Assembly (NCBI RefSeq): GCF_019733395.1
Contig: NZ_JAIHOO010000001.1
Span: forward strand, 2,179,001 to 2,243,000
DNA from: Lysobacter sp. BMK333-48F3
GTDB taxonomy: Bacteria; Pseudomonadota; Gammaproteobacteria; Xanthomonadales; Xanthomonadaceae
Length of the DNA: 64,000 nucleotides
Direction of reading: 5' to 3'
Under the pieces are notes generated by a model. That model was not told where the DNA came from and searched no databases. It saw nothing but the letters and a program-made list of their open reading frames with translations. This document shows, piece after piece, positions 1 to 13,126 of this stretch; position 1 is the stretch's first letter; each line of letters starts with the position of its first letter. A program made the translations under genes and the position numbers.

Positions 1-2
1 TG

Positions 3-134
3 CGCGCGCTGCGGCCGATCACCCTCGGCCCCGGCCTGCTGGTGTATCTGGACGCGCTCAAGCGCCGCCAGTTCCTCGAAGCCTGGCGTAGCACGGTCCA
101 GCCCGGCCGCAAGGAGCCCGCCGATGCGCCCTGA
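3..134 (+). CDS. C-terminal tail of an unidentified protein (truncated by window edge)
   Basis: An open frame enters from the left edge and stops at TGA 132-134, giving the last 43 residues of a protein. The tail starts RALRPITLGPGLLVYLD and ends in a charged, basic stretch. I do not recognise the family. Codon use is the GC-rich style of the neighbouring core genes, so it is probably a real chromosomal gene on the same strand as maeB, separated from it by about 195 bp. Confidence 0.5.
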   Translation, partial: RALRPITLGPGLLVYLDALKRRQFLEAWRSTVQPGRKEPADAP

Positions 135-329
135 GCCGGGCGCCCATACGCAGGCGTCGGGCGGCTTTCGCGCCGCCCGCGCCGGCTTCGGCAAAGCGCC
201 CGCGGCGCCTGCCGGGTACAACTCCAAAGTACTAAGGACTCCTCCGACGCGGTCGCGCGAATCCGCCTCGGCGATCCTTTAGACTGCTAGCCCGACCACC
301 TCGCGCCCTTGCCACGGCACTTTTATCTG

Positions 330-2621
<2,292 letters not shown>

Positions 2622-2784
2622 CCGGGTTCCGGCGACGCGGCCAGCCCGCGTCGCCGCCTGATCCCCAGCGTTCCCACCCGAAGCATTCCCCCCCTTTGAA
2701 AAAGGGGGGCTAGGGGTGGATTTGCTTCCAGCGCCATGCCTCGATGACGCTGGTCGCTCCGACCGACGACGAAGGCGCTCTATA

Positions 2785-3579
2785 TTCTCCGCGTCCCCGG
2801 TCGCGGCTCACGCCGCTCCTACAAAAGCCGATCTCGCGCCCTTGCGGTTCCCCCCTTTGAAAAAGGGGGGTAGGGGGGATTTGCTTCTAGCGCCATGCCT
2901 CGATGACGTTGGCCGCTCCGACCGACGACGACGGCGCTTCTGTTTTCTCCGCGTCCCCGATCGCGGCTCACGCCGCTCCTACAAAAGCCGATTTCGCGCC
3001 CTTGCGGTTCCCCCCCCTTTGAAAAAGGGGGGGTAGGGGGGATTTGCTTCTAGCGCTATGCCTCGATGACGTTGGTCGCTCCGACCGACGACGACGGCGC
3101 TCTATTTTCTCCGCGTCCTCGGTCGCGGCTCACGCCGCTCCTACAGAAGCCGATCTCGCGCCCTTGCTGTTCCCCCCTTTGAAAAAGGGGGGAACAGCAA
3201 GGGCGCGAGATCGGCTTCTGTAGGAGCGGCGTGAGCCGCGACCGAGGACGCGGAGAAAATAGAGCGCCGTCGTCGTCGGTCGGAGCGACCAACGTCATCG
3301 AGGCATAGCGCTAGAAGCAAATCCCCCCTACCCCCCCTTTTTCAAAGGGGGGGGAACCGCAAGGGCGCGAAATCGGCTTTTGTAGGAGCGGCGTGAGCCG
3401 CGATCGGGGACGCGGAGAAAACAGAAGCGCCGTCGTCGTCGGTCGGAGCGGCCAACGTCATCGAGGCATGGCGCTAGAAGCAAATCCCCCCTACCCCCCT
3501 TTTTCAAAGGGGGGAACCGCAAGGGCGCGAGATCGGCTTTTGTAGGAGCGGCGTGAGCCGCGACCGGGGACGCGGAGAA
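2785..3579. repeat. 795-bp near-perfect palindrome centred on 3182
   Basis: Bases pair across the centre with a constant coordinate sum of 6364; for example 2791 pairs with 3573, 2884 with 3480, 3010-3017 with 3354-3347, and 3172-3177 with 3192-3187. Every stretch I compared in this register is complementary without indels, apart from the three central bases. Homology continues imperfectly with a 1-bp slip out to about 2690. Unit-specific variants, such as TCCTCGG in the two inner units and CCCGATCG in the next pair, are mirrored across the centre, so the whole three-unit arm was copied in inverted form. Confidence 0.88.
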
Positions 3580-3787
3580 AACAGGAGCGCCGTCGTCGTC
3601 GGTCGGAGCGAGCAGCGTCATCGACGCATGGCGCTAGAAGCAAATCCCCCCTACCCCCCTTTGAAAAAGGGGGGTAGGGGGGATTTGCTTCTAGCGCCAT
3701 GCGTCGATGACGCTGCTCGCTCCGACCGACGACGACGGCGCTCCTGTTTTCTCCGCGTCCCCTGTCGCGGCTCACGCCGCTCCTACA
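3541..3787. repeat. Second, overlapping 247-bp palindrome centred on 3664
   Basis: The last inverted unit and the final forward unit are mirror copies with coordinate sum 7328 (3541 pairs with 3787; 3654-3659 pairs with 3674-3669). I see one mismatch (3565 against 3763). It shares its left arm with the right end of the larger palindrome. Confidence 0.85.
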
Positions 3788-3803
3788 GGGAATGCGGCCG
3801 CCC

Positions 3804-4430
3804 TCAGCGAACGCTATCGAACTGCAGGTCCCAGTACCGCCGCTGGAAAAATTCGCGGCCCAGGGCGCGCGCCGCCTGCAACGGCGCTTCCGGCGCATCG
3901 ACGATCTCGCCACGCTGATTGCCGTAGGCGTGCACCGTGCCGATGAATTGCGAACGCGTATAGCGCGCGTACTCCTGCAGCTGCTGCACGATCCCCAGCG
4001 CGATCCCCGGATAGATCTCCTCCGACGCCGTCAGCAGCGCCACCTTCTTGCCCGCCACGCCGGCACGCGTTTGCGCGTAATCCGGATAGCTGCGGGCGAA
4101 ATAGCAGAACATCCGGTCGAAGAACGCCTTCGCCTGCGCCGACATCCCGTACCAGTACACCGGCGTGCACAGCGCCACGCCCTGCGCCGGCAGGAACTCG
4201 TCGAAAAACAGATCGCGGAAACCGTCGTCGATCCGACAGCGCCCGTCCGCGTCGCGGCACTGACGGCAATCGCGCAGGAATCCCGTCAAATGGTCGTCGA
4301 GGAAGCGCACCACCGCCGGCGTGCCGGCGGCTTCGGCGCCCTCGCGCACGGCGGCGGCCAGGGCGGCGCTGTTGCCGTTGCGGCGGGGGCTGGCGGCGAG
4401 GATCAGCAAACGGGGTGGGCTGGCGGTCAT
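3804..4430 (-). CDS. Flavodoxin-fold NAD(P)H-dependent FMN reductase family protein
   Basis: The 208-residue protein begins LLILAASPRRNGNSAALAAA (residues 7-26), the phosphate-binding loop of the FMN_red/flavodoxin_2 superfamily, and carries a TPVYWYGMSAQAKAFFDR segment (about residues 109-126) typical of the flavin-binding face. A CRQCRDADGRC cluster lies near residues 55-65, as in iron-sulfur flavoprotein-like members. It is probably a cytoplasmic flavin or quinone reductase; the substrate is unknown. It is divergent from a LysR gene 124 bp away, so that regulator is a natural candidate to control it. The 3' end abuts the repeat block. Confidence 0.8.
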   Translation of the reverse strand: MTASPPRLLILAASPRRNGNSAALAAAVREGAEAAGTPAVVRFLDDHLTGFLRDCRQCRDADGRCRIDDGFRDLFFDEFLPAQGVALCTPVYWYGMSAQAKAFFDRMFCYFARSYPDYAQTRAGVAGKKVALLTASEEIYPGIALGIVQQLQEYARYTRSQFIGTVHAYGNQRGEIVDAPEAPLQAARALGREFFQRRYWDLQFDSVR

Positions 4431-4522
4431 TGAGTGGCATCGATAGCGGCGCTAGGCTGGCCGGAGCGATGAATCTAAATCGCCGACAGATAGCTCTACA
4501 AAAGACAAAAATTCGCTTGAGA

Positions 4523-4540
4523 TGAGTTGAATTCAGCTCA
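4523..4540. promoter_or_regulatory. 18-bp dyad in the divergent LysR intergenic region (candidate operator)
   Basis: TGAGTTGAATTCAGCTCA is a dyad with one mismatched pair, centred on GAATTC, 15 bp upstream of the LysR GTG start. LysR regulators commonly bind interrupted dyads between themselves and a divergent target, so this may be an autoregulatory or activation site. The function is inferred. Confidence 0.35.
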
Positions 4541-4554
4541 AACCGGAGCCGTCC

Positions 4555-5445
4555 GTGTTCGCCGACCTGCCCCTGACCGCCCTGCGCAGCTTCGAATCCG
4601 CCGCCCGCCGGCTCAGCTTCAAGGCCGCGGCCGAGGAACTGCACGTCACCCCGACCGCGATCTCGCACCAGGTCCGCCAACTCGAATCCTGGCTCGGCGC
4701 CGCCCTGTTCGAACGCCGCGCCCGCGGCGTGGCGCTGACCGCCGAAGGCCGGCGCTTGTTCGACGCCGTGCACGGCGCCCTGCTCGACGTCGTCCACAGC
4801 GTCGACAGCCTGCGCCCGCAGCGCAGCGCCGGCAGCCTGACCGTCACCACCACCGCCTCGTTCGCCGCGCTGTGGCTGATCCCACGCATCGGCCGCTTCT
4901 ACCAGCAGCATCCCGAGCTCAGCCTGCGCATCGACACCGGCGCGCACGTGGTCGACCTCAACCTCGACGCCGGCGTCGACGTCGCGATCCGCTACGGCGG
5001 CGCGGTGCCCGCCGACCTGGTGCGTCACGGCGGCCTGCGCGAACACTTCGGCGTCTACGGCGCTCCGGACCGGATCGAACAACTCGCCGCCGATCCGGCG
5101 CCGACCCTGATCGGCGTGGCCTGGAGCGATTCGACCCTGTACCCCTGCAGTTGGGCGGCGTGGTGCGAACAAGCCGGCGTCGACTGGCTGGGCCCGGACA
5201 CGGTGGTGCGCGACTACGACGAAGAGCACTACGCCATGCACGCCGCCGGCGCCGGCCAGGGCCTGGTGCTGGCGAGTTCGATCGTGGTGACCGGCAGCGT
5301 CGCCCGCGGCCTGCTCGCGCCCGTGCGCCCCGACATCACCGTCCCCGGCGAGACCTACCACGTCCTCACCGTCCCCGGCCGCGAACGCCACCCGCCGGTA
5401 CGCGCCTTCCTGCGCTGGCTCGACGCCGAGATGCGCGCGCTTTGA
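4555..5445 (+). CDS. LysR family transcriptional regulator (GcvA/AmpR-like)
   Basis: The 296-residue protein has an N-terminal winged HTH (residues 1-60; LPLTALRSFESAARRLSF and AISHQVRQLESWLGAALFER) followed by a periplasmic-binding-like effector domain (about 90-290). The wording of the HTH resembles the GcvA/AmpR subgroup. GTG 4555 is chosen because the HTH begins immediately after it and GGAG lies upstream at 4544. It is divergent from the flavin reductase-like gene. The effector ligand is unknown. Confidence 0.88.
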   Translation: MFADLPLTALRSFESAARRLSFKAAAEELHVTPTAISHQVRQLESWLGAALFERRARGVALTAEGRRLFDAVHGALLDVVHSVDSLRPQRSAGSLTVTTTASFAALWLIPRIGRFYQQHPELSLRIDTGAHVVDLNLDAGVDVAIRYGGAVPADLVRHGGLREHFGVYGAPDRIEQLAADPAPTLIGVAWSDSTLYPCSWAAWCEQAGVDWLGPDTVVRDYDEEHYAMHAAGAGQGLVLASSIVVTGSVARGLLAPVRPDITVPGETYHVLTVPGRERHPPVRAFLRWLDAEMRAL

Positions 5446-5468
5446 TGCCAAGCGGCGTACCGCCCCCT

Positions 5469-5604
5469 GTAGGAGCGGCGTGAGCCGCGACAACCGAAGC
5501 GGTTGACGTCAGCGTCTTATCCGAAACCTCGCACCTACACACCGCGCTTCGGAACCCTCGCTTCCGAACGTCGCTTCGGCTGTCGCGGCTCACGCCGCTC
5601 CTAC
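5469..5604. repeat. REP inverted pair (BIME-like)
   Basis: A forward REP at 5469-5491 and a reverse REP at 5582-5604 are separated by about 90 bp and would form a long hairpin. They lie just downstream of the LysR gene, whose stop is at 5445. Spacer text such as CGAAGCGGTTGACG recurs next to other REPs of the window. Confidence 0.85.
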
Positions 5605-5647
5605 AAGAAGCCACGCACTCACCGTGCTAATAATCCCACCCGAAGGA

Positions 5648-5786
5648 TTCCCCCCTTTGAAAAAGGGGGGCAGGGGGGATTTGCTCTTGGCGCCATGCCG
5701 CAGTCGCACTCGCAACCCCGACCAACGACGACGTCACCCGCATTTTCTCCGCATCCCCTTATCGCGCCTCGCGCCGCTCCTACAAC
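5648..5786. repeat. Degenerate copy of the composite C6TTTGA5G6 + REP unit
   Basis: This has the same order of parts as one unit of the 2690-3787 array: the small palindrome, the G-run with ATTTGCTC, a spacer with CCGACCAACGACGACG, TTTTCTCCGC, then a decayed REP (TCGCGCCTCGCGCCGCTCC). With the preceding REP pair it fills the 345-bp gap between the two LysR genes. I see no gene in that gap. Confidence 0.8.
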
Positions 5787-5790
5787 ACCG

Positions 5791-6684
5791 TCACGCCAGC
5801 GCCACCTCCCCCGGCAACCAGCGCAGCGCGAACTCGCGCAACAGCTTCACCTTCGCCGAGCGGCGCAGGTCCGGATGGGTGGCGAACCACAGATCCGTCT
5901 GCACCGGCGCCAGCGGCGCCGAAATCCGCCGCACCCACGGCGAGGCATCGGCCAGATAGCACGGCAACAACGCCCGCCCCAAGCCCGCCTCGCACGCCGC
6001 CAACGCCGCCGGCAGCGTATTGACCCGCATCGCGATGCGTTCCTCCGCCACCCGCCCCTGCAACCACTGCGCCGAGGACAGATGCGCCAGGCTCTCGTCC
6101 AGCGCCACCCAATCGCCCTGCACCAACGCCGTCTCGTCCAACAGCTTCGCCCGCGCCGGCAGCGAGGCCTTGGCCGCATACGCCGCGATCGAAATCGCCG
6201 CGACCTTGCGCGACGACAAACCCTCCGGCGCCAGCGCGCTGGCGCGCAAGGCCACGTCCGCGTCCTGCTGCTGCAGGCTCAGGAACGCATTGGCGATCAC
6301 CAACTCGCAACGCAGCCCCGGCTGCTCGGCGCGGAACGCCGCGCACATCCGCGCCGCCACCGGCGCCAGCGTGTCGGGCAGGGTGATCCGGATCCGGCCC
6401 TCGGTGCGCGCGTCGCGCCCCGACAGCTCGCGCTGCAGGCGCTCGCTCTCGGCCAGCATGCGCTGCGCCCCGGCGATGGTCAGCTCGCCCGCGTCGGTCG
6501 GCGTGTAACCGCGCCGGCTGCGCCGGAACAGCGCCGCGCCGACCCGCGCCTCGACCGCCGCCAGGCGCCGGAACGCGCTCGAATGATCCAGCCCCAGCGC
6601 CTTGACCGCGCCGGTCAGGCTGCCGTGCGCGCCGATCGCGCGCACCAGTTCCAGGTCGTCCAGGCCCAAGCGTTCGTGTCGCAT
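5791..6684 (-). CDS. LysR family transcriptional regulator
   Basis: The 297-residue protein has an HTH at residues 1-65 (LDDLELVRAIGAHGSLTGAV and SSAFRRLAAVEARVGAALF) and a C-terminal substrate-binding-like domain. The open frame extends 27 codons further upstream, but ATG 6684 begins right before the HTH and fits the family. It is divergent from the GST/SMR pair with an 83-bp gap, so it probably regulates that pair. The inducer is unknown. Confidence 0.85.
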   Translation of the reverse strand: MRHERLGLDDLELVRAIGAHGSLTGAVKALGLDHSSAFRRLAAVEARVGAALFRRSRRGYTPTDAGELTIAGAQRMLAESERLQRELSGRDARTEGRIRITLPDTLAPVAARMCAAFRAEQPGLRCELVIANAFLSLQQQDADVALRASALAPEGLSSRKVAAISIAAYAAKASLPARAKLLDETALVQGDWVALDESLAHLSSAQWLQGRVAEERIAMRVNTLPAALAACEAGLGRALLPCYLADASPWVRRISAPLAPVQTDLWFATHPDLRRSAKVKLLREFALRWLPGEVALA

Positions 6685-6767
6685 CTGCAAGCAATCCTTG
6701 TCGATTCGCCGTGTTGGCGCCGCCGCGGCGGACGCCGAAAGTAGCGCCATCCCAACGGAGCGCACTC

Positions 6768-7382
6768 ATGAAACTGTACTTCACCCCCGGCACCTGCTCG
6801 TTCGCCCCGCACCTGGCGATCCGCGAACTCGGTCTCGACGTCGAACTCAGCCGGGTGCGCATCGGCGCCGACCCGGTCGTGGTCGCCGACGGCCGCGATT
6901 TCCGCCAGATCAACCCGCTCGGCTACGTGCCGGTGCTGGAGCTCGACGACGGCCGCGTCCTCACCGAAGGCTCGGCGATGCTGCTGCACCTGGCCGACGC
7001 CCATCCGGAGGGCGGCCTGGCCCCGCCCGCCGGCACCGCCGAGCGCGACGAACTGCACCGCTGGCTGGTCTTCATCGGCACCGAACTGCACAAGACCTTC
7101 AGCCCCTGGCTGTTCCACCCCGAATACGGCGAACAGGCCGCCCAGGTCGCCCGCGAGCGGTTGTTCAAGCGCCTGGCGGTGGTCGAGCGCCACCTCGAAG
7201 GCCGCCAGTACCTGCTGGGCGAGCGCTTCGGCATCGCCGACGCCTACCTGTTCACCGTCGTCGACTGGGTGCGGCCGCTGAAGATCGCGCTCGACGACTA
7301 CCCCAACATCGCCGCCTACCTCGAACGCGTGCGCGCCCGCCCGGCCGTCGCCGAGGCCTTGCGCCGGGAGAAGACCCCATGA
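6768..7382 (+). CDS. Glutathione S-transferase family protein
   Basis: The 204-residue protein has the thioredoxin-like N-terminal domain (MKLYFTPGTCSFAPHLAIRE, with a Ser/Cys-rich catalytic loop as in beta-class GSTs; NPLGYVPVLELDDG with the cis-Pro) and an all-helical C-terminal domain ending YLERVRARPAVAEAL. It conjugates glutathione to electrophiles or acts as a peroxidase in the cytoplasm. GGAG at 6757 supports ATG 6768. Its stop overlaps the next start (ATGA), so the two genes are co-translated. Confidence 0.9.
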   Translation: MKLYFTPGTCSFAPHLAIRELGLDVELSRVRIGADPVVVADGRDFRQINPLGYVPVLELDDGRVLTEGSAMLLHLADAHPEGGLAPPAGTAERDELHRWLVFIGTELHKTFSPWLFHPEYGEQAAQVARERLFKRLAVVERHLEGRQYLLGERFGIADAYLFTVVDWVRPLKIALDDYPNIAAYLERVRARPAVAEALRREKTP

Positions 7383-7717
7383 ACGCGGAAATGCTGCGCC
7401 CCGGCACGGCCTGGACCCTGCTGATCGCCGCCGGCCTGATCGACGTGGTCTGGGCGCTGACCATGAAACTGTCCCAGGGCTACACCCGCCTGGGCTGGAG
7501 CGTGGTCTCGGTGATCTCGCTGATCGCCTTCGTCTGGCTGCTCGGCCGCGCCCTGACCGCGCTGCCGGTCGGCAGCGCCTACGCTGTATGGACCGGCATC
7601 GGCGCCGCCGGCACCGTGTTGATCGGCTCGGTCCTGTTCGGCGAAGCCCTGACCCCGATGCGCCTGGCCGGCGTCGGTTTGGTGGTTGCCGGCATCGTGG
7701 TGTTGCGTAGCGCGTGA
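7379..7717 (+). CDS. SMR family transporter (SugE/Gdx-like) with Asp at the conserved Glu position
   Basis: The 112-residue protein has four predicted transmembrane helices, the size of small multidrug resistance transporters. GLIDVVWALTMKLSQGYTR (residues 19-37) aligns with helix 1 of Gdx/SugE and EmrE, and LPVGSAYAVWTGIGAAGTV with the signature of helix 3. The essential membrane glutamate of the family is an aspartate here (D22). Gdx-type members export guanidinium and EmrE-type members export lipophilic cations; the substrate here is not decided by sequence. It is translationally coupled to the GST gene. Confidence 0.88.
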   Translation: MNAEMLRPGTAWTLLIAAGLIDVVWALTMKLSQGYTRLGWSVVSVISLIAFVWLLGRALTALPVGSAYAVWTGIGAAGTVLIGSVLFGEALTPMRLAGVGLVVAGIVVLRSA

Positions 7718-7743
7718 GCCGTGCCACCCTGCGTGCCGCCCCT

Positions 7744-7883
7744 GTAGGAGCGGCGTGAGCCGCGACAACCGAAGCGACGCACGCAAGCGCACCATCCGAA
7801 ACCTGCCGCAACCAACGCATCACCGCTTCGGCTACAACGCTTTCGATCACCGCTTCGGTTGTCGCGGCTTACGCCGCTCCTAC
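7744..7883. repeat. REP inverted pair upstream of the RAYT gene
   Basis: A forward REP lies at 7744-7766 and a reverse REP (with TTACGCC instead of TCACGCC) at 7861-7883. They bracket the 5' side of the transposase-like gene that starts at 7985. Confidence 0.85.
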
Positions 7884-7984
7884 AAAGGGCGGCTATGCCG
7901 CGACAACCGGCTGCGGCGAAACCCCACCGCGCGACGTCGCCTATTCCGATCCCGCTTCAACGCCGCAGCGACCACGCTGCCCGC

Positions 7985-8521
7985 ATGGCCCCGATCCCGC
8001 CACGCCCACCCGGACATGCCGCGTTGCGTCGCGGCCGCGCATCCGAATCCGGCCGTGTCTATTTCGTCACCTGCGTCACCCGCGACCGCCGCGCGCTGTT
8101 CGCCGATCCCATCCTCGCCCACACCATGGCCGAGGCCTTGCTCGACCGCCGCCTCTGGCCGCGCTCGCGGCTGCTCGCCTGGGTGCTGATGCCCGACCAC
8201 TGGCACGGACTGATCGAACTCGGCGCCTGGGAAACCTTGCCGGACCTGATGTGCCGGCTGAAATCCAACACCGCCCGCCACATCCGCTTCGCATTGCCGC
8301 TGGCCTGCCAGGTATGGGCCGCCGCCTACCACGACCGCGCGCTGCGCCAGGACGACTGCTTGCTAAGCGCAGCCCGTTACCTCGTCGCCAACCCACTGCG
8401 CGCCGGTCTGGTCCAAAGCATCGGCGACTACCCCTACTGGGGCGCCGTCTGGATCGACGGCGTCCCGCCCCACACCCGTGCCGCCCCACCGCACCGCCTG
8501 GCGACGAACCCACCTCTGTAG
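7985..8521 (+). CDS. REP-associated tyrosine transposase (RAYT, Y1_Tnp/IS200-like)
   Basis: A 178-residue single-domain HUH nuclease. VYFVTCVTRDRRALF (about residues 25-39) is the usual RAYT opening, MPDHWHGLIEL carries the metal-binding H72-x-H74, and RYLVANPLRAGLV carries the catalytic Tyr132. RAYTs cut and join single-stranded REP hairpins (known for E. coli TnpA-REP). It has REP pairs on both sides, as expected of a 'REPtron'. An upstream ATG at 7895 is in frame, but lies close to the REP and adds no recognisable domain. All key residues are present, so it may be active. Confidence 0.88.
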   Translation: MAPIPPRPPGHAALRRGRASESGRVYFVTCVTRDRRALFADPILAHTMAEALLDRRLWPRSRLLAWVLMPDHWHGLIELGAWETLPDLMCRLKSNTARHIRFALPLACQVWAAAYHDRALRQDDCLLSAARYLVANPLRAGLVQSIGDYPYWGAVWIDGVPPHTRAAPPHRLATNPPL

Positions 8522-8894
8522 GAGCGGCGTGAGCCGCGACATCCGCAGCGGTGCACGCAAGCGTCCCATCCGAAGCCCGGCCAACCGGAACGAACATCCC
8601 CAACACCCCGATTCGGCCGGCTTCGGCCAACGCGCTGTCAAACACCGCTGCGGCTGTCGCGGCTCACGCCGCTCCTACAAAAAACCGTCACGATCGATGG
8701 CGTCCCACCCCGTAAGACGGCGTACCGCCCCCTGTAGGAGCGGCGTAAGCCGCGACATCCGCAGCGATGCACGCAAGCGCCCCATCCGAAGCCCGGCCAA
8801 CCGGAACGAACATCCCCAACACCCCGATTCGACCAGCTTCGGCCAACGCGCTGTCGACCACCGCTGCGGATATCGCGGCTCACGCCGCTCCTAC
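8518..8894. repeat. Two tandem REP-pair (BIME-like) units downstream of the RAYT gene
   Basis: Unit 1 runs from the forward REP at 8518-8540 to the reverse REP at 8656-8678. Unit 2 runs from the forward REP at 8734 to the reverse REP ending at 8894. The spacers are nearly identical (ATCCGAAGCCCGGCCAACC and GGAACGAACATCCCCAACA occur in both), so about 160 bp was duplicated. These fill most of the 579-bp gap before aceE; the remaining 8895-9100 holds the aceE upstream region and no gene that I can see. Confidence 0.88.
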
Positions 8895-9100
8895 AAAAAA
8901 CCCACCCGACCCGCAGCGGCAAAGGCCACCGTCACACACCCACCACACGCCCCCGTATCCACACCAACGCCCCTAGCCAAAACGAACTATTCCACCCCAC
9001 CGGCCACCCCCCGCAAGCCGTAACCCGGTCGCCGTTTGTTAGACTCGGGGCTCTAATCCGCCCCCCACCTCCGAGGCGCGGCCACGGGGCCGCGAGATCG

Positions 9101-11806
<2,706 letters not shown>

Positions 11807-11821
11807 ATTCCATTGGTGAAC

Positions 11822-11855
11822 AAGAAGGCGGCCTTAGGCCGCCTTCTTCGCTTTT
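11822..11855 (+). terminator. Rho-independent terminator after aceE
   Basis: A perfect 12-bp stem AAGAAGGCGGCC / GGCCGCCTTCTT (11822-11833, 11837-11848) with loop TTA is followed by CGCTTTT. It lies 16 bp past the aceE stop and separates aceE from the AT-rich cassette. Confidence 0.85.
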
Positions 11856-11932
11856 ATGAGCTAGATTAGTGAGAGCCTTAAGTAGTTAGGCGCGTCCTGC
11901 GAGCACAATCGGCGAAAACCCTGGCCAAGAAT

Positions 11933-13126
11933 ATGAAGATTAAATGCATAAAATTTCACGGATACAAAGGGTTCCCGCCGGAGAAAAATGGTCGCGGGAT
12001 GCAGTCATTTTCTATTGAGCCATTAACACTCGTTTTGGGGAAAAATAACAGCGGGAAAAGCGCTGTCGCACGATTGCCGAGGCTAGTGGTTGGCGGGCTG
12101 GCTGCCGAGGATGGAAGAGCATTCCCCACGGAAGTTCGAGGCTTGAAATATGGGAATAATTTTATTGATTTAGTTTACGATGCGGCATTTTATAATATGC
12201 CGTATTTTGGTGTTGTTGCCGAAGAGGAGGGGGTGGGGGAGCTAGATTTTGATGTGAAGCTTTACATACAAGGGCTTTTCTCTGCGGAGGATGCTCCGAA
12301 AATTTGGGAGTATGAGATGAGGTCTCCGACGCGTTTACGTATTGGCAATCCTTCATCTTCCGCGAATTCCGAGGACCGGCAATCGTTTAAGGGCATGTTG
12401 CCAACAACTCTGGGCCTAGATGCATGGAGAAGGGGGGCGAGTTCTCTCTTGGATCGAATGATTCACTTAGGTCCAATTCGAGAGAGGATTGCTACCGGGT
12501 ACGAAAATGAACCTTTCTCTGCATTGGGCTGGAAAGGAGAGGGGGTTCCTCAACTTTTACGGCAAGACGACCAATTGCTAGAGGATGTCTCCACTTGGTA
12601 TCTAAATAATATGGGGGGGTGGAGGCTTTCTCTCCAGCGACAAAATGATGCATTCAATATTCGGCTGAGTCGGCCTTCAAGTTCCGTAACAGTGAACTTG
12701 TCTCAAGGAGGGGAGGGGCTTCAGCAGGTTCTGCCTATTGTTGCTCATCAACTTTGGAGGGCCCGGTCGAAAGATCATTTTTTAGATATCGTTGAACAGC
12801 CCGAATTGCATCTGCATTCGGCTGCGCAAGCTCCATTGGCCGATTTATATGTCAATAGTGCGGTAAGGGGGGGCGGACAGGTAATTGTGGAAACGAACTC
12901 AGAAGCTGTGTTGCTTCGTGTGCAGCGACGAGTGGCTGAAGGCGTCATCCCGGCAAACATGGTTGCCATATATTTTGTTGAGAGTGACTACGAAGGTAGC
13001 GTGCTGCGCAGGATAAATATGGATGCAAATGGTGACCTTGACTGGTGGCCAGAAGGCGTGTTTGACGAGAATTTTAGGGAGGTCGCCGCGATTCGTCGTG
13101 CTCAGCGCCGCAAGGGTGGCGAATGA
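11933..13126 (+). CDS. AAA family ATPase with DUF3696-like C-terminus (first gene of putative defence cassette)
   Basis: The 397-residue protein resembles the SMC/ABC-like AAA ATPases of antiphage systems. It starts IKCIKFHGYKGF, then has Walker A GKNNSGKS (residues 36-43), an ABC-type signature SQGGEG (257-262) and Walker B FLDIVEQPELHLH (283-295) with Asp285 and Glu288. The C-terminus (WWPEGVFDENF) resembles DUF3696. Base composition is clearly more AT-rich than aceE and codon use differs, which points to horizontal gain. It overlaps the next gene by four bases (ATGA 13123-13126). It probably serves as the sensor or motor for the two downstream proteins; the role is inferred. Confidence 0.85.
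   Translation: MKIKCIKFHGYKGFPPEKNGRGMQSFSIEPLTLVLGKNNSGKSAVARLPRLVVGGLAAEDGRAFPTEVRGLKYGNNFIDLVYDAAFYNMPYFGVVAEEEGVGELDFDVKLYIQGLFSAEDAPKIWEYEMRSPTRLRIGNPSSSANSEDRQSFKGMLPTTLGLDAWRRGASSLLDRMIHLGPIRERIATGYENEPFSALGWKGEGVPQLLRQDDQLLEDVSTWYLNNMGGWRLSLQRQNDAFNIRLSRPSSSVTVNLSQGGEGLQQVLPIVAHQLWRARSKDHFLDIVEQPELHLHSAAQAPLADLYVNSAVRGGGQVIVETNSEAVLLRVQRRVAEGVIPANMVAIYFVESDYEGSVLRRINMDANGDLDWWPEGVFDENFREVAAIRRAQRRKGGE

Larger units (their letters stand above)
2690..3787. repeat. Array of seven composite REP-containing units (three forward, three inverted, one forward)
   Basis: This 1.1-kb non-coding block consists of about 160-bp units. Each starts with a small palindrome C6TTTGA5G6, followed by a G-run plus ATTTGCTTCTAG, a spacer containing CTCCGACCGACGACGACGG, and a REP core (GTCGCGGCTCACGCCGCT). 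Units begin near 2690, 2850 and 3010 in forward orientation, then near 3187, 3347 and 3507 in inverted orientation, with a last forward unit from about 3669. The G6-TA-G6 tracts could form G-quadruplexes. Open frames across the block merely translate the repeats and are not genes. Confidence 0.9.

Noticed and set aside
2690..3787. Possible CRISPR array
   Set aside because: Repeats are about 160 bp with no short unique spacers, and orientation switches; no cas genes nearby. It is a composite REP array.
2716..3946. Several short ORFs with recurring GRGSRRSYKSR or MSRDRGRGENR text
   Set aside because: They are translations of the repeat units and REPs, recurring wherever a REP lies; not genes.
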